NCBI GenBank assembly: GCA_016793245.1
Contig: JAEUHW010000353.1
Coordinates: forward strand, 1 to 64,000
Source of the DNA: Planctomycetota bacterium
GTDB taxonomy: Bacteria; Planctomycetota; UBA1135; JADKAF01
Reading direction: 5' to 3'
Length of the DNA: 64,000 nt
Shown: one piece after another, positions 25,778 through 34,741 of the stretch
How positions within the stretch are numbered: the first letter of the stretch is position 1
How the letters are laid out: each line of letters opens with the position of its first letter
Position numbers and translations under genes: made by a program
Notes under the pieces: model-generated
Database searches by the model: none
What the model saw: the letters and a program-made list of their open reading frames with translations, nothing else
What the model was told of the DNA's origin: nothing

Positions 25778-26740
25778 TCAGCGCGGAAGCGGGGCGAATG
25801 GCAGCTCGCAAAGCGTCCCGCGCGCGCCATTCGCGAGCACGAGCTCGCTGCCGGCACTCCAAGCTTTCTTCGCGACGAGCACCAGCGCGCGCTGGCACGC
25901 GAAGGCCTCGTCGCGCACGCAGGAGCCGCTGCGCCCGACATCTTCGCCGTCGCGGAGGAGACGCGTGCCGGGCGGCGGCGGCGGTGCCTCGAGCGGCAGC
26001 ACGAGTCCGAAGAGGCGCCGCGGCGGGCCGCCGTAGGTGTCCATGCGCGCGACGGTCTCCTGCCCGGGATAGCAGCCCTTGTCGAGATCGAACGCGTAGC
26101 TGAGACCGGCTTCCGCGGGCCGCACGCCGTCGGAGAGATCCTCGCGGAGGCTCGGGATGCCGTCGCGGAGGCGCAGCAGCGCGAGTCGCGTCGCGTCGCG
26201 AACGTCGAGGCCTGTCGCGTTCAGTCGCGCGGCCAAGCTCGCGAGCTCCGCTCGCGCGGCGAGGACGAGGAAGCGCGGCGTCCGTCCGCGACCGTCGCGC
26301 ACGAGGCGCACCGCGGTGCCAGCGATGCAGCACGCGAGGTGTGCGGCCGTTCGCGCCGGGAGCGCGGCGACGCCGAGCTGCTGCAGCGCTTCCTCCGCGC
26401 CTTCGCCCGCGACCTCGAGCGCGCCGCACTCATCGTCGTCGCGGAGCTCGACGCGCTCCGCGAAGAGGAAGAACTCGAGCTTCGCTCGCCACGCGTCGCG
26501 CTGCCCCTCGTCCGACCAGAGCGCGAAGCGCTGCTCGTCCTCGCAGAGCAAGAGCCCGAGCGCTTGGATGCGGCCGCGGTCGTCGAGCAGCAGGTTCCAG
26601 GCGCCTTCGCCGGGGCGGAGCTTTCGCACGTCGTTCGAGAGCACGCGGTGCAACCAGAGGCGCGCATCGTCGCCGCGCACTTCCAACGCGCGCCAGAGCT
26701 GCAACGCATCGCCGGTCGTCGCGGGATCCAGAGCGGTCAT
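25778..26740 (-). CDS. ygfZ: YgfZ/GcvT-like folate-binding protein
   Basis: A 320-residue protein of the YgfZ family, which uses folate and supports Fe-S cluster assembly or repair. The hallmark is DKGCYPGQETVARM (KGCxxGQE), whose cysteine is essential in characterised members. Upstream are the typical VLSNDVRKLRPG and LLDDRGRIQALGLLL segments. The ATG at 26740 was chosen; the longer open frame upstream overlaps gmhB. It lies 16 bp after the gmhB stop on the same strand, so the two are probably co-transcribed although functionally unrelated. Confidence 0.88.
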   Translation of the reverse strand: MTALDPATTGDALQLWRALEVRGDDARLWLHRVLSNDVRKLRPGEGAWNLLLDDRGRIQALGLLLCEDEQRFALWSDEGQRDAWRAKLEFFLFAERVELRDDDECGALEVAGEGAEEALQQLGVAALPARTAAHLACCIAGTAVRLVRDGRGRTPRFLVLAARAELASLAARLNATGLDVRDATRLALLRLRDGIPSLREDLSDGVRPAEAGLSYAFDLDKGCYPGQETVARMDTYGGPPRRLFGLVLPLEAPPPPPGTRLLRDGEDVGRSGSCVRDEAFACQRALVLVAKKAWSAGSELVLANGARGTLCELPFAPLPR

Positions 26741-26756
26741 GGGCGCGGTTCCGGGC

Positions 26757-27347
26757 TCAGCGTCGCCCCGGAGCTGGCGCATGCTCCAGGATCCAGCGCG
26801 CCGCCTCGGCGAGATCGGCGCAGCGCGCGAGGGGCTGCACCGCGGGAGTCGCGCTCGCGAGCTCTTCCTCGCGCGTGCGTCCGCTGCGCACCCAGAGCGC
26901 GCGCAGGCCCGCGGCCTCGGCGGCCTGCAGGTCGCGCACGGCGTCGCCGACGGCGAAGCTGCGCGCGAGATCGACGCGGTAGTCCTGCGCGGCGTCGAGG
27001 AAGAGTCCGGGCAGCGGCTTCCGACAGCGGCACGCGTAGGTGTAGACCTCGTCGTCGCCCTCGGTCGGATGATGCGGGCAATAGTAGTAGTCCGTGAGCT
27101 GCACGCCATGTGCTTCGAGCAGCTCGTCCAAGTGCTCGTGGATGCCGCAGAGCTGCTCTTCGGTGAGCTTGCCGCGCGCGACGCCCGACTGATTCGTCAC
27201 CACGATCAGCAGATAGCCGGCCTCCTGCAGCGCCTTCAGCGCTTCTGCGGCGCCGGGGAGCAGATGGAGATCCTCGGGACGCGTGACGAAGTCCAGGTCT
27301 TCGTTCACGGTCCCGTCGCGGTCGAGGAAGACGGCAGGTCGATTCAC
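26757..27347 (-). CDS. gmhB: D-glycero-D-manno-heptose-1,7-bisphosphate 7-phosphatase
   Basis: HAD-superfamily phosphatase of 196 residues removing the C7 phosphate from heptose bisphosphate on the way to ADP-heptose for the LPS core (or the GDP-heptose branch). Motifs: VFLDRDGTVNED with the nucleophile and acid Asp, VVTNQSGVARG, the zinc-binding YYYCPHHP and CRCRKPLPGL cysteine/histidine set specific to GmhB, and AVGDAVRDLQAAE. GTG 27347 gives the usual family length; an ATG at 27407 would add 20 atypical residues. Evidence for an LPS-bearing outer membrane, together with lpxH at 39406. Confidence 0.9.
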   Translation of the reverse strand: MNRPAVFLDRDGTVNEDLDFVTRPEDLHLLPGAAEALKALQEAGYLLIVVTNQSGVARGKLTEEQLCGIHEHLDELLEAHGVQLTDYYYCPHHPTEGDDEVYTYACRCRKPLPGLFLDAAQDYRVDLARSFAVGDAVRDLQAAEAAGLRALWVRSGRTREEELASATPAVQPLARCADLAEAARWILEHAPAPGRR

Positions 27348-27469
27348 GAGGCGAGGTGGGGGCGAGGGAGCCGCAGAGAGTACGCGACGGCACGCCCAAG
27401 ACACCATGGCGTGCGCGGCTCGACGCTCTGCTCCGCCCGCGGATCGACGCCGCAGGAGTTCGGCCGGGC

Positions 27470-27925
27470 TCAGCTATCCGTCGTGCGGAAGACCACGTGG
27501 ATCCGCGTCGGCTCGTTGCGCGTGAGCCAGCGCCACGGGAAGAGGATGTCTTCCATGATCCAGTCGGTCGGCAGCGAGCTGCCGAAAGTCGCGGCACCGG
27601 CGTCCTCGATCAGGGGCGGATCGAAGTGCGTGACCCGGCGGACGCGGCGCAGCTCGTTGGGATAGCCCTGAAGCGCGAGCTCGACCAAGGCGTCCTCGCT
27701 CACCGCGATGAGCGCCGGGGTGACGAGGCCGGTCGAGGTCCCGTTCACGCGGATCAGCGCGCCCGGGGGATCGGAGGCGACGAAGAGGCGCTCGTCGGAA
27801 GCGAACGAGATGCAGGACGGCAGACTCGCGGCGAGAGCGAGCAGTGCCGCGCCGAGAGGGGCGCGCGCGATGCAGCGCCTCGAGAGGCGGCGAGGTCCTG
27901 TCGAGCTCGTTCGGTTCTCGCTCAA
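27470..27925 (-). CDS. PEGA-domain lipoprotein
   Basis: A 151-residue protein with a lipoprotein signal ending LAASLPSC and a PEGA domain beginning LFVASDPPGALIRVNGTSTG and continuing VTPALIAVSEDALVELALQG. PEGA domains are small beta modules on surface or cell-wall-associated proteins. The start is a TTG at 27925 without a clear ribosome site, so the N-terminus may differ. The about 270 bp upstream, shared with the divergent LOG gene, show no further gene. Confidence 0.65.
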   Translation of the reverse strand: MSENRTSSTGPRRLSRRCIARAPLGAALLALAASLPSCISFASDERLFVASDPPGALIRVNGTSTGLVTPALIAVSEDALVELALQGYPNELRRVRRVTHFDPPLIEDAGAATFGSSLPTDWIMEDILFPWRWLTRNEPTRIHVVFRTTDS

Positions 27926-28195
27926 GGTCGGGTCTCGGTGCGGCGATCGAAAGAAGCCGGCCGGCGCGCTCGCGCGAACGCGAAGGCGTCGGAACGGCCG
28001 GAGCGTCCTTCTAGCTCTAGTTCGGCCTGCGGACCAGCCGGACGCGAGAACTTTCGCGCGGCCGCGGAGCAGACCGTCTCGAAGGCTTGCTGGGCAGGGG
28101 GCGACTCTGGTTCACTGCCCTGATCGCACCCCGCATTCGCGGTCGCTCCGGCCCCACTTCCGGGGCGAGCCGACGAGCGCGCGAAGGAGTCCCCG

Positions 28196-28918
28196 TTGAG
28201 CTGGAACGACACGCACGAGCTGCGCATCTCGCGGCAGCGCGACACCTGGATGGTCTTCAAGATCATGGGTGAGTTCGTCGAGGGCTTCGAGACCCTCCAC
28301 GACCTCGGTCCCGCGGTTTCGCTCTTCGGCAGCGCGCGCATGAAGGAGGGGCACCCCTACTACGAGCTCGCGCGAACCACGGCGAAGCTCCTCGTGCAGC
28401 GTGGCTTCGCCGTCATCACCGGCGGCGGGCCCGGGATCATGGAAGCGGCGAACCGCGGCGCGAAGGAAGGCGGGGGCAAATCGGTCGGCTTGAACATCAA
28501 GCTGCCGATGGAGCAGGGCGGCAATCCCTACCAGACGCACTCGATCACCTTCGACTACTTCTTCGCGCGCAAGGTGATGTTCGTGAAGTACGCCATGTCG
28601 TACGTGGTCTGTCCCGGCGGCTTCGGCACGCTGGACGAGCTCTTCGAGGCGCTGACGCTCATCCAGACCGACAAGATCCACGACTTCCCGATCATCCTGA
28701 TGGGGCGCTCCTACTGGAGCGGGCTCATCGACTGGATTCGCACGACGATGATCGCCGAGGGCACGATCAGTCCGGATGATCCCGATCTCTTCCACGTGAC
28801 GGATGATCCCGAAGAGGCGGTCTACATCATCGGCCGCTGCCACGACGAGCTGCTCCAGCGCAGCGCCGCGGCGCAGATCGCTTCACGCGGTGAGCTCCAA
28901 CGCCTCTCCGAAGATTGA
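28196..28918 (+). CDS. LOG-family protein (TIGR00730-type, nucleotide 5'-monophosphate phosphoribohydrolase)
   Basis: A 240-residue Rossmann-fold member of the LOG family. The two signature motifs are GGGPGIMEAANRGAKEGG and CPGGFGTLDELFE (PGGxGTxxE), which in characterised members form the active site that hydrolyses AMP-type nucleotides or releases cytokinin bases. AAGGAG precedes a TTG start at 28196; no ATG is available before the conserved core. The end overlaps the likely start of the glycosyltransferase gene. Confidence 0.87.
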   Translation: MSWNDTHELRISRQRDTWMVFKIMGEFVEGFETLHDLGPAVSLFGSARMKEGHPYYELARTTAKLLVQRGFAVITGGGPGIMEAANRGAKEGGGKSVGLNIKLPMEQGGNPYQTHSITFDYFFARKVMFVKYAMSYVVCPGGFGTLDELFEALTLIQTDKIHDFPIILMGRSYWSGLIDWIRTTMIAEGTISPDDPDLFHVTDDPEEAVYIIGRCHDELLQRSAAAQIASRGELQRLSED

Positions 28919-30365
28919 CGCGCGCGTCGAGCCACGCGCGGCGCGCGTGAGCGGGACCGGCGCGAAGACCGCCGGCCTCCTCGCGCTCGTCGCGATTTTG
29001 TTCGCCGCGTGCGTGCGCTTCTCGGATCTCGGCAACTACAGCCTCTGGATCGACGAGGCGTTCAGCATCTCCGACGCGACGAGCCGCCTCGAGGTCGAAG
29101 GCGAGTCCGCGATCGAGAACCCGATCTCCTACCACGTCGTGCGCTGGGGGATCGATCTCTTCGGGCGCGACGAGTGGGGCGCGCGTTTCCTGCCGTGCGC
29201 GATCGGCGTGCTCTCGGTCGGCGTGTTCTGCGCCTGGCTCGCGTGTCGGCTCGGAGTGTTCGCGGCGCTCTGCGGCAGCGTGCTGCTCACGATCTCGCCC
29301 TGGCATCACTTCCTGAGCCAGAGCGTCCGCTATTACACGCTGAACCTCCTCGTCTGCTTGTTGGCGGGGATCGCCTTCGAGGCTTGGCTCCGCACACGTC
29401 GCGCCTGGCCGGCGTTGCTCTCCTTGGCGTTGATCGCCCTCGGGAGCCAGGTCCACGCCTCGAGCTTGCTCTTCGTCGCCGGGTTAGGCTTCGCCGTCGC
29501 GCTCCAGCTCTGCTTCGTCCCGCGAACGAGCTCCGCGAGATTCTGGCGCTCGCCGCTGACCTGGGTTGCGGCCGCCGCGCTGCTGGGCATCGCGTGGATC
29601 GCCTATCAGGACGCCGCTTGGTATCTGGAGCAGAAGGGGCGTTTCTCGACGCCGGTCTACCTCGGCAACCTCGCCTTCTACGGCGGACCGGTGCTGTGGA
29701 TCGCGATCTGCTTCGCGGCCTGGCGCGCGCTCCGCGTGCGCGAGCCGTTCCCTCTCTTCCTCGTCGGCGTGGCGAGCGGCACGCTGCTCTGCGGAGGCGC
29801 GCTCTCGCTGCTCGTGACGGTCAATCACCAATACGTCGTGAGCGCGCTGCCGTTCTTGATCGCGGCCCTCGCGTGGCTCGGCGCGGCGACGTGGAAGGCG
29901 GGCGCGCGCGGCGCGGCCCTGGCGCTCGTGGCGCTGCCCGCGGCCGAAGGGCTGGCCATGCAAGCGCTCTATCGCACGTCCTTTGGCGGCTTCCGCGCCG
30001 AATGGCGCTCCGCCGCGGCGATGCTGCTCGAAGAGCTCGAGCCCGGCGACATGGTGGCCTCGAATCGAGCCACCATCCTCGAGCACTACCTGGCGCCCAA
30101 CGCGACGAACCTCCGCGACCCGCGCCGCGTGCTGCTCCTCGGGCACTTCAACCACGAGCTCTTGCTCGAGCTCATGCAGCATCCCGGTCGCGTCTGGTAC
30201 TTGGTCGGGGAAGACGGCTCCGCGACGTGGGACGCCGTCGATCGCGAGAGCTTCGAGTGGCACGTGCGCACGCGTTGCCGGCATTTCGCCTCGTTCCCCC
30301 GGCGCATCGGAACGAAAGAGCTCGGCATCGAGATCTGGCTGCAGGAGCCGCGCGGGTCGCGCTGA
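28890..30365 (+). CDS. Polytopic GT-C type glycosyltransferase
   Basis: Integral membrane protein of about 491 residues with some ten hydrophobic segments. The first loop contains LGNYSLWIDEAFSISDA, the acidic DE motif expected in GT-C (GT39/ArnT-like) enzymes that transfer sugars from lipid-linked donors outside the inner membrane. A soluble C-terminal part begins around FRAEWRSAAAMLLEEL. GTG 28890 overlaps the LOG gene by 29 bp; GTG 28947 is an alternative. Neither has a clear ribosome site. Acceptor and donor unknown; envelope glycolipid or protein glycosylation is the general expectation. Confidence 0.72.
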   Translation: MSSNASPKIDARVEPRAARVSGTGAKTAGLLALVAILFAACVRFSDLGNYSLWIDEAFSISDATSRLEVEGESAIENPISYHVVRWGIDLFGRDEWGARFLPCAIGVLSVGVFCAWLACRLGVFAALCGSVLLTISPWHHFLSQSVRYYTLNLLVCLLAGIAFEAWLRTRRAWPALLSLALIALGSQVHASSLLFVAGLGFAVALQLCFVPRTSSARFWRSPLTWVAAAALLGIAWIAYQDAAWYLEQKGRFSTPVYLGNLAFYGGPVLWIAICFAAWRALRVREPFPLFLVGVASGTLLCGGALSLLVTVNHQYVVSALPFLIAALAWLGAATWKAGARGAALALVALPAAEGLAMQALYRTSFGGFRAEWRSAAAMLLEELEPGDMVASNRATILEHYLAPNATNLRDPRRVLLLGHFNHELLLELMQHPGRVWYLVGEDGSATWDAVDRESFEWHVRTRCRHFASFPRRIGTKELGIEIWLQEPRGSR

Positions 30366-30407
30366 GCGCCCTGCCGCTGCACGGCGCTCTCCATCGCGGC
30401 GCCGTCT

Positions 30408-30594
30408 CGCGTCTCAACGGCGTCAGCCGTTGAACCAGCCACACGCGTCTCAACGGCGTCCGCCGTCGAACCAGCCACACGCGTCTCAACGGCGTCAGCC
30501 GTTGAACCAGCAAACACGCGTCTCAACGGCGTCAGCCGTTGAACCAGCAAACACGCGTCTCAACGGCGTCAGCCGTTGAACCAGCAGGCATCCG
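30408..30594 (-). repeat. Five-unit 36/37-bp hairpin array downstream of efp
   Basis: Five tandem units start at 30408, 30444, 30480, 30517 and 30554. On the minus strand each reads GCTGGTTCAACGGCTGACGC and continues CGTTGAGACGCG, folding as CAACGGC-TGAC-GCCGTTG. The last unit begins GGATGCCTGCTGG, identical to the linker of the repeat at 50334, so the array belongs to the same family with a different stem sequence. It lies immediately after the efp stop codon and in its sense direction. There are no spacers, so it is not CRISPR. Confidence 0.85.
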
Positions 30595-30597
30595 AGC

Positions 30598-31161
30598 TCA
30601 GTTCGCGCGGCCGAGGAACTCGCCGGTCTCGGTCGAGACCTTGACCTTCTCGCCGACCCCGATGTGCAGCGGGACCTTCAGCTCGAGCCCCGTGTCGGTC
30701 TTCGCGTTCTTGGTGAGATTCGTCACCGAGTTGCCCTTCACGGCGGCCTCGGCCTCGGCGATCTCCAGCACCACGCTGGAGGGCAGCTCGACGGTGACCG
30801 GGCGCTCTTCGAAGAAGGTCACGATGACGCTCTCGTTCTCCTTGATGAAGACCATCTGCTCTCCGACCATCTCGCGCTGCAGCGTGAACTGGTCGAAGTT
30901 CGTCTGGTCCATGAACACGTAGCCGTCGCCGTCCGAATAGAGGTACTCGCAGTTCTTCTTCTCGAGGTAGGCGGGCTCGACCGTCTCGCTGCTGCCCATG
31001 CGCATCTGGCGCTGGGATCCCGTACGGAGGTTCCGCAGGTAGATCTGATTGATGGCGCGCCAGTTCCCCGGCGTGATGTGGTCGTAGCGCGTGACCACCC
31101 ACAGTTCTCCGTCCTGCTGCAAGACCATGCCCTTGCGGACTTCCGTCACCTTGATGGACAC
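30598..31161 (-). CDS. efp: Elongation factor P
   Basis: A 187-residue EF-P that binds between the P and E sites of the ribosome and rescues stalling at consecutive prolines. All three domains are present, ending in LHIGVGEKVKVSTETGEFLG. The domain I loop reads HITPGNWRAINQIYLRNL; aligned to the E. coli loop FVKPGKGQAFARVKLRRL, the modified Lys34 is Asn and the next Gly is Trp. The usual lysine or arginine modification is therefore impossible at that position, so this protein must act unmodified or by a different modification. The EfpL/YeiP branch was considered but domain spacing fits EF-P. A hairpin array follows the stop codon. Confidence 0.88.
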   Translation of the reverse strand: MSIKVTEVRKGMVLQQDGELWVVTRYDHITPGNWRAINQIYLRNLRTGSQRQMRMGSSETVEPAYLEKKNCEYLYSDGDGYVFMDQTNFDQFTLQREMVGEQMVFIKENESVIVTFFEERPVTVELPSSVVLEIAEAEAAVKGNSVTNLTKNAKTDTGLELKVPLHIGVGEKVKVSTETGEFLGRAN

Positions 31162-31396
31162 GGGGAGCGCTCCTCTTCCGTTGCTCGCGACGAGCTGCTA
31201 GTGATTACTGCTGGCGATGCTGCGGAGAGGCGTCGGAACGGCGGCTCCCGCGTCGTTCATGAGAGCACGCATCGCGCGCCTGCGGCAAGAGGCCGGGGCC
31301 CTGGAGCGGCCGGCGCGCCTTCGGCGCAGCATTGCCCGATGAGACGACGCCGGGCCCGAAGAGATGACACGCCGTCCGACGCGACGGTACTGCGCG

Positions 31397-32896
31397 CTAC
31401 TCGAAGATGCGCCGCTGCGTGGAGGAGGGGATGTGCAGGGCTTTCCGGTACTTCGTCACGGTGCGGCGCGCGATCCGCAGGCCATCCTCCTTCTCCAGGA
31501 CGGCGGCGATCTCGTCGTCGGAGAGAGGGTGCTTCTTGTCCTCGACCGCGAGCAGGTCCGAGATGCGCTGCTTGATGGACTTCTGCGAGGCGACCTGGCC
31601 GGAATCCATGGTCGTGCCGCCCGAGAAGAACCACTTCAGGGGAAAGATCCCTCGCGGGGTCTGCGCGTACTTGCCGGCGATCGCGCGCGACACCGTGGAG
31701 ATGTGCACGCCCACTCCCGGCGCTTCGGCGACCTCCTGCATGCGCAGCGGATGGAGGTGGGAGATGCCGTGGTCGAGGAAATCGCGCTGCCGGGCGAAGA
31801 GCTCTTTGGCGATCTTGTACAGCGTGAGCTGGCGCTGGTGCACGGCGTCGATGAACCACTTCGCCGCGTCGATCTTGCGCCGCAGGTACTCGAGGACCTC
31901 GGGGTTCTTGCGCGCCTCTTCGATGAGTCGGCGGTAGTCCGGGGAAACGCGCAGCTCGGGGATGCCGCCGCGATCCAGGCGGATCTCGTAGTTGCCGTCG
32001 ATCTCCTCGACGATGACGTCGGGGCTCACCGTGGCGTTGGGCTCTGCCGCGCCCGGCGCGCCGGGGCGCGTGTCGAGGCGGCTCAACAGCTCGATGGCGC
32101 GGTTCACCTCGTCCACGGAGCGCCCCGTCTCGCGCGCGATCTTCGGCCGGCGATTGTGCAGGATGTCGTCCAGGTGGCGGACGACGAGCGAGCGCGCGAA
32201 GCGGAGGAGCTCGCGCTCGTCCCTAGCGGGCTCCAGAGCATCGATCTGGAGCAGCAGGCATTCCCGCAGGTCGCGCGCCGCGATTCCGGGCGGGCCGAGC
32301 TCGCGCACGAGCGCGATCAACTCGCGCACTTCGGTACCCGTGGCGGGAGCTTCGCCGCGGCCCATCTCGACTTCGATCGCGAGCTCCTCCGGCGTCCGTT
32401 CGAGATAGCCTCGGGAATCGAGGCTGCCGATCACGTGCTCGCCGATCCGCAGCGCGCGCTCCGAGAGCTCTTGTGCGTAGAGCTGGGACAGCAGCTCGTC
32501 CGTGAGCGAGGTCGCGCGCTCGGGCGTGTTGTTCAGCGCTTCGAGGCGCCGATCGCTCTCTTCTTCTCCGGCGGCGCGCGACCCGCGCGGAGCGCGTCTC
32601 TCGCCGCTCTCGTCGAACATCGCCTCCAGCTCTTGGAGGTAGCGGTCCGGATCGGCCTGCTGCCGGTCCTCCGCTTCCGGGGCGATGCTCTCCTCGCGCG
32701 GCGCCTCGGGCTCGAGCCGCTCTTCGCGCGGCGCCTCTTCGTCGACCTCGAGGCAGGGGTTCTCGCCCAGCTCTTGCTCGATCCGCTCGGCGAGATCCAG
32801 CGTGGGGAGCTGCAGGATCTGCATCGCCTGGATCATCTGCGGCGACTGCACGAGTCGCTGCTCCAGGCGGAGATTGTGGGAGAGGCCTAGCTTCAC
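31397..32896 (-). CDS. rpoN: RNA polymerase sigma-54 factor
   Basis: Sigma-54 of 499 residues. The Gln/Leu-rich activator-interacting region I is LRLEQRLVQSPQMIQAMQIL, followed by an acidic region II, the core-binding region, the HTH around SHLHPLRMQEVAEAPGVGVH and HISTVSRAIAGKYAQTPRGI, and the RpoN box ARRTVTKYRKAL near the C-terminus. GTG 32896 sets the family's N-terminus; upstream codons in the same frame look non-coding. The enhancer-binding regulator at 38030 is a candidate partner. The 230 bp upstream are shared with a divergent gene. Confidence 0.93.
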   Translation of the reverse strand: MKLGLSHNLRLEQRLVQSPQMIQAMQILQLPTLDLAERIEQELGENPCLEVDEEAPREERLEPEAPREESIAPEAEDRQQADPDRYLQELEAMFDESGERRAPRGSRAAGEEESDRRLEALNNTPERATSLTDELLSQLYAQELSERALRIGEHVIGSLDSRGYLERTPEELAIEVEMGRGEAPATGTEVRELIALVRELGPPGIAARDLRECLLLQIDALEPARDERELLRFARSLVVRHLDDILHNRRPKIARETGRSVDEVNRAIELLSRLDTRPGAPGAAEPNATVSPDVIVEEIDGNYEIRLDRGGIPELRVSPDYRRLIEEARKNPEVLEYLRRKIDAAKWFIDAVHQRQLTLYKIAKELFARQRDFLDHGISHLHPLRMQEVAEAPGVGVHISTVSRAIAGKYAQTPRGIFPLKWFFSGGTTMDSGQVASQKSIKQRISDLLAVEDKKHPLSDDEIAAVLEKEDGLRIARRTVTKYRKALHIPSSTQRRIFE

Positions 32897-33129
32897 GAGG
32901 CGGAGGGCGCAGCGCGGAAAGGCGCGGCGCGAGAGCACGTGGGGGACGAGGGTGTGTGCGGAGTATAGCCCTGGTCCCGGGCTCGGGCTACGCGTTCGAA
33001 TCGCGTCCATCGAGGCGATGCGGTCGCGGCAGCGGAGAGCGCGCGAGAGAAGGGGGTGCGCGATGAAGATCCGACCGCGGCGTTCGGCATGGGATAGCTT
33101 TGCCTGTCTTCCGCTCGGAGCGGTCCGCC

Positions 33130-33660
33130 GTGCTCGCCCTCTGTCTCGCCGTGCTCTTGCAATCCGCGCTCGATCCCGCGCCGCGCGTCGATCGCGCGGG
33201 GCTCGAGAGCGCGCTCGCCGCTCTCGACGCGCGCGCCTGGAGCGAGCGGGAAGCCGCCGAGGCACGGCTCTCGCTCGCGCCTCGCTCTCAGCTCACGGCG
33301 CTCTGGGATCGCGCGCGTCGCGGCGAGCTCAGCGCTTCGCAGCGCGCGCGGCTGCGCCTCGCGATCGCCGGAGCTCCGCGGCGCGGAGGTGCGGTGAGCC
33401 TCGCGGTCTCGGAGCTCGGCCGTCCGGTCTTCGCGGCTCCGCCGCCGGAGCAGGAGCAGCTCTATCGCGCGTGGACGGCGAGATTTCCCGCGCGCGGTGC
33501 CGTGGACGAACGGCGTCGCGCGTGCGCGTTCTGGGAAGGGCGCGGCGAGGACGCGCTGCACTTCCTCGAGCGCCTCACACCGCCCGAGCCGGAGCTCGCG
33601 CGCTGGATGGAGGCGAGCTCGCGGCGCCTGCGGCTCGAGCTGCACGGCATCATCGAGTGA
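33130..33660 (+). CDS. Exported hypothetical protein
   Basis: A 176-residue protein with a signal-like N-terminus (VLALCLAVLLQSALDPAP) and an Ala/Arg/Leu-rich helical remainder (ALAALDARAWSEREAAEARL). I recognise no domain. GTG 33130 has GGAG nine bases upstream; a TTG at 33100 is also in frame. It is divergent from rpoN and convergent with the GspF-like gene. Confidence 0.5.
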   Translation: MLALCLAVLLQSALDPAPRVDRAGLESALAALDARAWSEREAAEARLSLAPRSQLTALWDRARRGELSASQRARLRLAIAGAPRRGGAVSLAVSELGRPVFAAPPPEQEQLYRAWTARFPARGAVDERRRACAFWEGRGEDALHFLERLTPPEPELARWMEASSRRLRLELHGIIE

Positions 33661-33709
33661 TCGCTCGACTCCTTCGATCTGGCGATCGTGGGAGACCGCG
33701 GTTCGCGCG

Positions 33710-34741
33710 TCAGCGCAGCTCGCGCCGCAGCTCGCCGTAGATCTCGGCGTAGAAAGAGAACACGCTCCACGCGACGGCGAGGGCCGCGCCCAGGTACATC
33801 GCGCCGGCCAGGACGCGGACGCCGGCTCGCGCGCGCAGCTCGGCGTCTTGACGTGCGAGCTGCGCGAGCGACTCCAGCGCGCTCTCGAGCCGACCCGTGC
33901 GCTCCGCGGTCTCCAGATGATCGAGCTCGAGCGGGCGCAGCGCGCCGCAGAGGGCCAACGACTCGCGGTAGCTGCGCCCCGCGTCGAGAGCGGGTTCGGC
34001 GTGCGCGAGCATCTCCGCCAAGGCGCGATGAGGCAGCAGCGCGCGGAGCTCGGCGTGCGCGGCGGCGATGGGCACGCCGGCGCCGTAGAGCGCGGCGACG
34101 CCGTCGAAATAGATCTGCATGCTGCGCGCGCGCACCCACGGTCCGACGCCGGGCATCGCCAGCACGAAGCGCGCCTCCGCGCCGGCGCGCGCGCCGAGCC
34201 ACCAGGCGATGGCCAACAGTCCGAGCCAGGCGATCAGCAGCGGGGCCGCGTTCTGTAGCAGCGCCGTCGCGAAGCCGCCGCGCACGAGGTTCGGTGCGGC
34301 GAGCGCGAAGGGGATCGCGTGGAGGAGGAAGAGCGGATAGGCGGCGCGCTTCGCGAGATCGCCGAGCAGCGCGAGGTCGGCTTCGATCGCCGTCGCGACG
34401 CGCTCGAGCGCGCGCGGGAGGCGCCCGGAGCGCTCGAAAGCGCCGATCGCGGCGAGTGCGGTGGGGGAGAAGAGGCCCAGGGCTTCCAGCGCGACGGCGA
34501 ACGGCGAGCCCGCGCGGAGCTCCGCGAGGGCGCGCGCGAGGTTCTCCCGCCGCGCCGGAGGCCGCGCGCCTTCGAGGGCCGCGGGAGCGGAGATGCCGGC
34601 CTCGAGGTGGGCCGCCAGGCGCCGCGCGAATGCGGCGGTGCGCCGCCGAGGCCAGCGGGGGCGCGGAGGGCGACGCGCTTCAAGCGCGGCCGGGGCGAGC
34701 GACGAAGAAGGAGTCGTCGAGGAGTCGGCGCGACGAGACAT
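33710..34741 (-). CDS. GspF/PilC-like type II secretion inner-membrane protein
   Basis: A 343-residue polytopic protein of the T2SS F family, the platform that couples the assembly ATPase to pseudopilus or pilus assembly. The two duplicated cytoplasmic helical bundles each start with a typical segment (FARRLAAHLEAGISAPAALE and YFDGVAALYGAGVPIAAAHA), and membrane helices follow each (YPLFLLHAIPFALAAPNLV, LLIAWLGLLAIAWWLGARA, VLAGAMYLGAALAVAWSVF). The ERSGRLPRALE and ETAERTGRLESALE motifs recur, as in the family. No other T2SS gene is near, so it may join an apparatus encoded elsewhere. Its ATG (34741-34739) overlaps the ATG of the divergent neighbour. Confidence 0.78.
   Translation of the reverse strand: MSRRADSSTTPSSSLAPAALEARRPPRPRWPRRRTAAFARRLAAHLEAGISAPAALEGARPPARRENLARALAELRAGSPFAVALEALGLFSPTALAAIGAFERSGRLPRALERVATAIEADLALLGDLAKRAAYPLFLLHAIPFALAAPNLVRGGFATALLQNAAPLLIAWLGLLAIAWWLGARAGAEARFVLAMPGVGPWVRARSMQIYFDGVAALYGAGVPIAAAHAELRALLPHRALAEMLAHAEPALDAGRSYRESLALCGALRPLELDHLETAERTGRLESALESLAQLARQDAELRARAGVRVLAGAMYLGAALAVAWSVFSFYAEIYGELRRELR

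Noticed and set aside
30408-30594. Possible CRISPR array because of the 36-37 bp period
   Set aside because: Units abut with no unique spacers, carry an internal hairpin, and no cas gene is present in the window.
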